Assembly (NCBI RefSeq): GCF_029814825.1
Contig: NZ_CP122379.1
Coordinates: forward strand, 372,001-436,000
DNA from: Aequorivita marisscotiae
GTDB lineage: Bacteria > Bacteroidota > Bacteroidia > Flavobacteriales > Flavobacteriaceae
DNA length: 64,000 nt
Reading direction: 5' to 3'
In this document: piece after piece, positions 58,679 to 64,000 of the stretch
How positions within the stretch are numbered: position 1 is the stretch's first letter
Layout of the letters: each line of letters begins with the position of its first letter
The notes under the pieces: generated by a model
The model's input: the letters and a program-made list of their open reading frames with translations, nothing else
Told to the model about the DNA's origin: nothing
Databases searched by the model: none
Position numbers and translations under genes: made by a program

Positions 58679-60733
58679 ATGGTAGTATATTTACTGAAAT
58701 CCGCAGCCATTCTAACAGTTCTTTTCGCATTTTACAAAATTGTTTTGGAAAAAACCTCCATGCACACTTTTAAGCGTTTTTATTTATTGGGAAGCTTTTG
58801 CGCCGCTTTTTTTATTCCTCTAATAACCTTTACCAGTTATGTAGCAATATCGCCGAGCGTTACTATTTATAACGACCAAATTTTGCAACCCATACACGCC
58901 GAAACCAAAATAACGATAAATTATTGGCCGTTTGTTTTATGGACAATTTACGGTTTGGGAGTATTGTTTTTTAGTGTGAAATTTATTCGAAATCTGCTGG
59001 CATTAGTTCAGAGAATTCAACAAAATCCAAAATATAAAAACAGTAGTTTTATTCATGTGCTTTTAAGCGAAACTGTTGTTCCACATACATTTTTCAACTA
59101 TATTTTTTTAAATAAAATACAGTTTACAAACGGTGAAATCCCCGCCGAAGTTATGCAGCATGAAGAAACCCACGCACGGCAAAATCACAGTTTAGATATA
59201 CTTTTAGTCGAAATTTTACAAATTGTATTTTGGTTTAACCCCCTATTCGCTTTCTTAAAAAGCAGTATTAAGCTAAACCACGAATTTTTGGCAGACCAAG
59301 CAGTATTGAACTCTGGCGCGCAAACTTCGGAATATCAAAAAATACTACTTGCATTCTCATCAAATGCTTTAACGCCCTCGTTGGCACATTCACTCAATTA
59401 TTCATCAATCAAAAAACGTTTTACAGTTATGAAAATACACACGTCAAAAAGAGCCATTTGGCTTCGAAGCCTCTTAATTTTACCCATACTTTCCCTGTTA
59501 ATTTATGGGTTTAGTACAAAGGAAGTTTTAGCGAAGGTTTCTGAAAAGAACACAACTATTACAACCGACACTATAGAGGATATAAGAATTGTAATTGATA
59601 AAGACTCTCAATTAACCCTAAATGGTTTCTCTGTAGATTTTGAAGATTTAAAAAGTGAAATCAACAAACGAAATACACATTTAACAGCCGAACAAAAGCA
59701 AAAATATATTTCGGCCACTGTGGGGTTCCACAATGATGATGATAAAGTTTTAGCTAAAAATATAATAGAAATACTTTATGCGAATAACTTGAGAAAACTA
59801 AGCATGTCCAATATAAAAAACCTGGAAGCTGCCAATTTGGATACAAATGTTATCGTAAATTCATACTCAGGAAAAACTATTGAAGAAGCTAGAATTTTAT
59901 ATCAGGAATATTTAAAGGATCTTGAAAAATTTAAAGCGACAAGAACTAATGTGAAAAATGACGAAAATAATCCGTGGTCCATTCAAGTTGGCGAACCCGA
60001 AGAAAGAGACGAAAACACTGGGAAAATTATCCAGCAAAAAGCTACAAAAGCCGAACTCGCCGAATACGACAAACTAGCGTTAAAATACAACGCTGTTGAA
60101 ATTGAAAAACGCATCATCAAAAAGAAGGATTTGGAGCGATTGGAAATTATCTACAGAAAAATGACCGATGCACAAAAGGCAATAGCGCAGCCTTTTCCGG
60201 AATGTATTCCGCCGCCTCCGCCTTCGCCACCGAAACCACCGAAAGTAAAAAAGGGCGATAAAAGTGAAATTCCCCCGCCACCGCCGCCAAAGCAATTCAG
60301 TTCCAAAGAAGAGGACAACAAGAAATTTAGGGAAGCTACTTACTATTTTAAAGGAGAGAGAATCACTTTTGAAAAAGCCAACCACTTACTCGACAACAAC
60401 AATAATCTGGGGATTTATATTGGCAAACCTGGAGGTGAAGTAGGGATTGTTCATTTATATGAAGAACCTTTCGATAAAACTAAAATAGAGGTTAAAGAAC
60501 AGTCAAAAGCACCTTCAGCCGAAAACGGCAATTTATATACGGCAGCCCAAGCCCCCCCGCCACCAAATTCAAACCCAGTTGAATACGTAAAGGAATTGGG
60601 GAAAAGAGGTGCTACTTTTTATATAGGCCCTCACAAATACAGCACAGATGAGGCGATTGATTTGGTACGGAAAAGTAATGAAGCAACCATTGATGTAAGC
60701 AATTATCCAAAAGTGATTTTGGGAGGATGTTAA
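58679..60733 (+). CDS. BlaR1-like M56 membrane protease with proline-rich extracellular region
   Basis: 684 residues. The N-terminal half has four membrane segments and the zinc protease site HEETHARQNH (161-170), with the third ligand Glu202 in NHEFLADQAV. A further membrane segment (about 262-282) leads to an extracellular part of about 400 residues in place of the penicillin-binding domain. There is no SxxK/SDN/KTG set, so a beta-lactam sensor is unlikely. Residues about 505-540 contain two proline runs (IPPPPPSPPKPPK and IPPPPPPK). Two similar segments follow (ATYYFKGERITFEKANHLL and ATFYIGPHKYSTDEAIDLV). It starts 2 bases after BlaI. It probably cleaves BlaI when the outside part senses a signal. 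Confidence 0.88.
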   Translation: MVVYLLKSAAILTVLFAFYKIVLEKTSMHTFKRFYLLGSFCAAFFIPLITFTSYVAISPSVTIYNDQILQPIHAETKITINYWPFVLWTIYGLGVLFFSVKFIRNLLALVQRIQQNPKYKNSSFIHVLLSETVVPHTFFNYIFLNKIQFTNGEIPAEVMQHEETHARQNHSLDILLVEILQIVFWFNPLFAFLKSSIKLNHEFLADQAVLNSGAQTSEYQKILLAFSSNALTPSLAHSLNYSSIKKRFTVMKIHTSKRAIWLRSLLILPILSLLIYGFSTKEVLAKVSEKNTTITTDTIEDIRIVIDKDSQLTLNGFSVDFEDLKSEINKRNTHLTAEQKQKYISATVGFHNDDDKVLAKNIIEILYANNLRKLSMSNIKNLEAANLDTNVIVNSYSGKTIEEARILYQEYLKDLEKFKATRTNVKNDENNPWSIQVGEPEERDENTGKIIQQKATKAELAEYDKLALKYNAVEIEKRIIKKKDLERLEIIYRKMTDAQKAIAQPFPECIPPPPPSPPKPPKVKKGDKSEIPPPPPPKQFSSKEEDNKKFREATYYFKGERITFEKANHLLDNNNNLGIYIGKPGGEVGIVHLYEEPFDKTKIEVKEQSKAPSAENGNLYTAAQAPPPPNSNPVEYVKELGKRGATFYIGPHKYSTDEAIDLVRKSNEATIDVSNYPKVILGGC

Positions 60734-60759
60734 TCTGAATTTCTTCAAATATCTTACAA

Positions 60760-60787
60760 AAAAAACCTCTTGTTTTTAGAGGCTTTT
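60760..60787. terminator. Hairpin terminator between the BlaR1-like and M1 peptidase genes
   Basis: acctct/agaggc stem (60765-60770 with 60778-60783, one mismatch at the base) with a seven-base loop, A-rich before and T-rich after, so it can serve both converging genes. Confidence 0.6.
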
Positions 60788-60802
60788 CTTTCGCTAAATG
60801 GA

Positions 60803-62737
60803 TTATAACTTATTCCAAGTATCATTTAACACATTTACATCGGGAATAATTTTATCGGGATCCAACACCACGCGTTTTATTTCTTTGGTGCTATTTATTA
60901 GATGGGTCCAACTATTGCCGCGGTGCCAAATTTCAACTGGCAATTCAACAATTTCCGAAGCGTTATCGGTATAGATAACCTGAAATTTTACGGGCATTGG
61001 TATTTCCCCTTTATTTTCCAACGTTATTAACGAATTGCCTTTATACGGTTTCACTTCCACAATGCCCAAATCTATGTTGCCATTGCCATAAAACCATCCT
61101 TTCCAAAACCATGCTAAATCTTCGCCCGTAACGTTTTCAAAATGATTAAAAAAATCATTCGGCTGTGGATGTTTATACGCCCAAGTTTCAATATAACTTT
61201 TAAACGCATTGTCAAAACGCTCGTGGCCAATTATGTATTCGCGAAGCAAATAAAGCCCTGCAGCAGGTTTGTAATATGCGGTATAAGCTAAATTTCTTGG
61301 ATTGGCTACATCTGGATAGGTATCAATACCTTCTCTACTTTCTGAAGTAAGATACCCAATTAGGCTGCGCGGACTGCTAGATCTGGTGGGGAATTCGCCA
61401 TTGTTAAAAGCTTCGGTACTGTAATGGTTTATAAATATATTGAAACCTTCGTCCATCCAAGCATAGCGGCGCTCATTGCTTCCCACAATCATCGGGAACC
61501 AGTTGTGACCAAACTCGTGATCTGTTACGCTCCACAGCGAAGAGCCTTTACTTTGATAGCTGCAAAAACTAACGCCTGGATATTCCATTCCGCCAACGCT
61601 AGCTGCAACGTTAATTGCGTTATGGTAGGGATATGGGTAATAATTATTTGAATAAAATTCTATTGAAGCTTTTGTATATTCTGTAGAACGTGACCAAGCA
61701 ATTTGCCCATCACTTTCCTTTGGATAAACCGATTGCGCTAACCCCGTTTTGCCATTGCCAAGATTCATTTTAGCAGCGTCCCAAATAAATGCCTTTGAAG
61801 CGGCCCAAGCCACATCGCGAGTGTTTTCCATTTTAAAATGCCAAGTAAGTGTGCCGTTGGTTTTGGTTTGGGCAATAGGTTTACCAACTTCCTCTGGTTT
61901 TATAATGTAAACCGTTTTGTCGCTTTTCTCGGCTTTTTCCCAACGTTCCTGTTGCTCCTTAGTCAATACTTCTTTTGGGTTTTGTAAAATTCCGGAGCAA
62001 ACAACCGTTAGATTTGCCGGGGCGGTAATTTTTACATTGTAGTCTCCATATTCGCAATAAAATTCACCCGCACCCAAATACGGATCTGTGTTCCATCCTA
62101 CCACATCGTCAAAAACCGCTACTCTAGGATACCATTGTGCCAAGGCGTAAATAGTGCCATCTTTTACTTCTAATCTGCCCATGCGATCCATACCTTCTAC
62201 GGGCACTTTAAATTTGAAATCCATTTTTATCTCAACCTCGCCTCCATTAGCTGCCAAGGGTTTATCCAACCAAAGTTGCATGCGGGTATCCGTAATTATA
62301 TATTTTGAAGAAACGCCCGTATCAGTTTTAGCGGAAACGTTAGAGAGGGTATAACCGCCTTCAACATCGCCACTGTATCTACCACCTTGAATTGAAGTGG
62401 TTAATGTACCGCGCGAATTTTCGGTAAAGCGATTTTGTTCCAAATAAATCCAAATAAAATCTAAGGTTTCAGGACTATTGTTTGTGTATTGAATGGTAAC
62501 ATTTCCCGAAACGGTGTGGTTTTTATCGTCTAAAGTAACATCCAAGTTATAATCTGCTGCATTTTGCCAGTATTCCGGGCCCGGTTTCCCCGAGGCGGTT
62601 CTGTAGGCATTGCCCTGTCTGTAGGTAAAATTATTAAAGAGATGTTGGTTGTCTTGATTTACTTCCTGTGCATTCAAAGTGAAAGATACTGTGGAGGAAA
62701 GCAGCATGAATAATAGGCTGCCAGCAAAATACTTCAT
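60803..62737 (-). CDS. Secreted M1 family zinc aminopeptidase
   Basis: 644 residues with a signal peptide (ending LNAQ). The zinc site is HEFGHNWFP (His407, His411) with Glu430 in WMDEGFN, the HEXXH-18-E pattern. GGMEYPGVSF (382-391) is the substrate-binding GxMEN counterpart. The N-terminal beta domain (about 60-250) contains the DVTLDDKNHTVSGNVTIQYTNNS start of the M1 fold. It is shorter than the ERAP/PepN enzymes and similar to the Bacteroidota-type M1 proteins of about 600-650 residues. It is periplasmic or secreted and releases N-terminal residues from peptides. It stands alone. Confidence 0.93.
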   Translation of the reverse strand: MKYFAGSLLFMLLSSTVSFTLNAQEVNQDNQHLFNNFTYRQGNAYRTASGKPGPEYWQNAADYNLDVTLDDKNHTVSGNVTIQYTNNSPETLDFIWIYLEQNRFTENSRGTLTTSIQGGRYSGDVEGGYTLSNVSAKTDTGVSSKYIITDTRMQLWLDKPLAANGGEVEIKMDFKFKVPVEGMDRMGRLEVKDGTIYALAQWYPRVAVFDDVVGWNTDPYLGAGEFYCEYGDYNVKITAPANLTVVCSGILQNPKEVLTKEQQERWEKAEKSDKTVYIIKPEEVGKPIAQTKTNGTLTWHFKMENTRDVAWAASKAFIWDAAKMNLGNGKTGLAQSVYPKESDGQIAWSRSTEYTKASIEFYSNNYYPYPYHNAINVAASVGGMEYPGVSFCSYQSKGSSLWSVTDHEFGHNWFPMIVGSNERRYAWMDEGFNIFINHYSTEAFNNGEFPTRSSSPRSLIGYLTSESREGIDTYPDVANPRNLAYTAYYKPAAGLYLLREYIIGHERFDNAFKSYIETWAYKHPQPNDFFNHFENVTGEDLAWFWKGWFYGNGNIDLGIVEVKPYKGNSLITLENKGEIPMPVKFQVIYTDNASEIVELPVEIWHRGNSWTHLINSTKEIKRVVLDPDKIIPDVNVLNDTWNKL

Positions 62738-62897
62738 CGTTGTTCAATTTTAAAAATAATCTGCTAATGTACTAAATACAATTTGAAATAGGGTGTTAAA
62801 GTAGATGCTTTAGCGCAACTTCAGATAAAATGAAAGCACGCTCAATTCCACCTTTTTCAGAGCTGATTGTAATTTTAAAATTTCTAAGAAACACAGC

Positions 62898-63572
62898 TTA
62901 TAAATCTTGAATGCGCTTCATAACATTTGCAACCAATACGTCGCATTTATGATTTCCAAACTCAAACACCGAGGGATCGTGGGTGGTTTTAAAGAGTTCT
63001 TCTTTCAATAAATTTTTGGCACGATGCAAACGCACCTTTACATTGCTATCGCTCAGTTTTAAGCAAGCAGCTATTTCAGGATTAGACAATCCTTCTATTT
63101 GATGCAGTATAAATACCACTCTGTATTTTTCTGGAAGTGCATCAACAGCTTTTTCAACCAATATTTTGGTTTCTGTTTTTATAGCTTGCTTTTCTGGATT
63201 CATAGTATTTGTGTCTGGCAGATGAAAAACATTTTCTAAACTTTCGGTTTTTCCATAATTCGTCATTTGCCTTTTTTTCTTTCGAATTATTTGAAGTGCT
63301 TCGTTAATGGCTATTCTAGTGAGCCAGGTAGAAAAGGAAGATTGGTTGTTAAATTGATAAAGTTTTGTGAAAGCTTTTACGTAGGCATCCTGCAAAATAT
63401 CCTGTACATCGTCTTCAGAATAAATATAGCTCCGAACCACCCTAAACAGACGCTGATTATAGCGTCGCATCAAAATTTCAAAAAGTTCTTTTTCGCCTTC
63501 CAACACCCGTTGCACAACGATAGAATCGGTTAATTGGGTATCAGCAGATCTGTTGGTTTGTGTCGCCTTCAT
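62898..63572 (-). CDS. ECF-type RNA polymerase sigma factor
   Basis: 224 residues from ATG at 63572; the longer frame would need TTG at 63596. Region 2 is LFEILMRRYNQRLFRVVRSYIYSEDDVQDILQDAYVKAFTKLYQF, followed by FSTWLTRIAINEALQIIRKKKR. Region 4 is ALPEKYRVVFILHQIEGLSNPEIAACLKLSDSNVKVRLHRAKNLLKEEL. A short C-terminal tail with one Cys (HKCDVLVANVMKRIQDL) is unlike an anti-sigma domain. No anti-sigma gene is adjacent, which is unusual for this group. It is divergent from the DoxX-like gene, with a palindrome between them. Confidence 0.93.
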   Translation of the reverse strand: MKATQTNRSADTQLTDSIVVQRVLEGEKELFEILMRRYNQRLFRVVRSYIYSEDDVQDILQDAYVKAFTKLYQFNNQSSFSTWLTRIAINEALQIIRKKKRQMTNYGKTESLENVFHLPDTNTMNPEKQAIKTETKILVEKAVDALPEKYRVVFILHQIEGLSNPEIAACLKLSDSNVKVRLHRAKNLLKEELFKTTHDPSVFEFGNHKCDVLVANVMKRIQDL

Positions 63573-63609
63573 AAGTTGTTTTTCTTTTAGATGCAATAAC
63601 CAAGCTTAA

Positions 63610-63626
63610 GTTACAAATTTTGTAAC
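63610..63626. promoter_or_regulatory. Palindrome in the sigma factor/DoxX-like divergent region
   Basis: gttacaaattttgtaac has perfect 8-base arms around one central base. It lies 38 bases upstream of the sigma factor ATG and 50 bases before the ATG of the rightward gene, a position suited to a repressor or activator serving both. No protein is known to bind it here. Confidence 0.45.
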
Positions 63627-63675
63627 CGTTTTTCGCATAATACATCTAACCGATAGAACTTTAATTCTAAAAACT

Positions 63676-64000
63676 ATGAAAACACTAATAAACAATGCTG
63701 AAATCAGCAAATTACAGACTCTATTAAAATACACTTTTACTATAGTCCCCATTGCCGCTGGCGTGGACAAATTTTTAAATATTCTGACAGATTGGAGCAA
63801 TTATTTGGCACCTTCCATGGTAGATATATTACCCATAAGTGCAACAACTTTTATGATGATTGTTGGGGTTGTTGAAATTGTTGCGGGAATACTTGTTTTC
63901 ACCAAAACCCAACTGGGGGCTTATATAGTTTCTATTTGGCTATTACTAATTGCTTTAAGCTTACTGTTTACCTGGCATCAACCGGATGTTGCGGTACGCG
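63676..64000 (+). CDS. DoxX-like membrane protein, N-terminal part (cut by the window end)
   Basis: 108 codons are visible. MKTLINNAEISKLQTLLKYTFTI is followed by hydrophobic segments VPIAAGVDKFLNIL, ISATTFMMIVGVVEIVAGILVF and LGAYIVSIWLLLIALSLLFTW, with the GxDKF and VGxxEIxxG patterns of the DoxX/DoxD-like superfamily. Such proteins are four-helix membrane proteins linked to quinone or thiol redox chemistry in some cases. Divergent from the sigma factor gene with a palindrome between, it may be a target of that factor or of a common regulator. Confidence 0.7.
   Translation, partial: MKTLINNAEISKLQTLLKYTFTIVPIAAGVDKFLNILTDWSNYLAPSMVDILPISATTFMMIVGVVEIVAGILVFTKTQLGAYIVSIWLLLIALSLLFTWHQPDVAVR

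Noticed and set aside
58311..60733. Beta-lactam resistance operon
   Set aside because: The BlaI/BlaR1 pair is there, but no beta-lactamase or penicillin-binding gene is adjacent and the sensor lacks a penicillin-binding domain.

Overview
The window looks like a chromosome segment of a marine or psychrophilic-type member of the Flavobacteriaceae (Bacteroidota). Support comes from four secreted proteins with C-terminal type IX secretion (T9SS) sorting domains, an AT-rich genome with Bacteroidota-style promoters (-7 box TAnnTTTG), and a gene set typical of the family: DUF1206 membrane proteins, an M56 BlaR1-like sensor with BlaI, an M1 peptidase, an MsnO8-type LLM oxidoreductase and an H+/Na+-pumping pyrophosphatase. 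The genus cannot be fixed from sequence alone.

Layout. 1-1654: a C1 (papain-fold) protease with a DUF4384-like tail, followed one base later by the start of a probable WD40-type secreted protein that runs off the window. 1801-3218: a propeller-like protein and a deoxynucleoside kinase. 3302-11801: a lipocalin-like lipoprotein, then a phosphate-chemistry neighbourhood (polyphosphate kinase, App1-like phosphatase, MgtC/DUF4010 membrane protein, membrane pyrophosphatase, soluble pyrophosphatase). 12283-15668: a two-gene type II restriction-modification unit. It is an MvaI/BcnI-like nuclease translationally coupled to a large C5-methyltransferase that carries an integrase-type arm domain at its N-terminus. 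16447-20544: a MORN-repeat protein and two DUF1206 paralogues. 20685-20953: a decayed REP-associated (Y1) transposase. 21119-27097: a 1992-residue T9SS adhesin-like protein with ten 87-residue repeats.

27453-35046: an exonuclease/GIY-YIG fusion, a HAD phosphatase, an LLM oxidoreductase plus Old Yellow Enzyme pair, a small HExxH-like protein and aconitase. 35218-41320: a membrane-tethered TPR/LuxR-type regulator divergent from a second large T9SS protein (Asp-box propeller plus 219-bp repeats). 41510-50393: a small lipoprotein, two more T9SS proteins, a toxin-antitoxin/DUF1697 operon, a PLP decarboxylase overlapping a BaiN-type flavoprotein, and an EEP-fold hydrolase. 50568-53783: catalase, tRNA-Leu(UAG) and an M20 dipeptidase. 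54007-57536: two overlapping paralogous membrane TolB-like/TPR proteins. 57538-62737: PhnA, the BlaI/BlaR1 pair and an M1 aminopeptidase. 62898-64000: an ECF sigma factor divergent from a truncated DoxX-like membrane protein.

The most unusual item is the methyltransferase. Its N-terminal ~80 residues look like the arm-binding domain of Bacteroidota tyrosine recombinases. Three direct repeats (acggac) sit just upstream of its start codon, two of them flanking a TAnnTTTG box. This suggests an autoregulated R-M operon in which a recombinase-type domain does the job of the usual helix-turn-helix extension. The same arrangement, an operator built around the -7 box, is visible at the toxin-antitoxin promoter and at the BlaI promoter. 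Several ORF starts were moved to internal codons where promoters, operators or family alignment from memory supported it. Family assignments come from motif recognition, not database searches.
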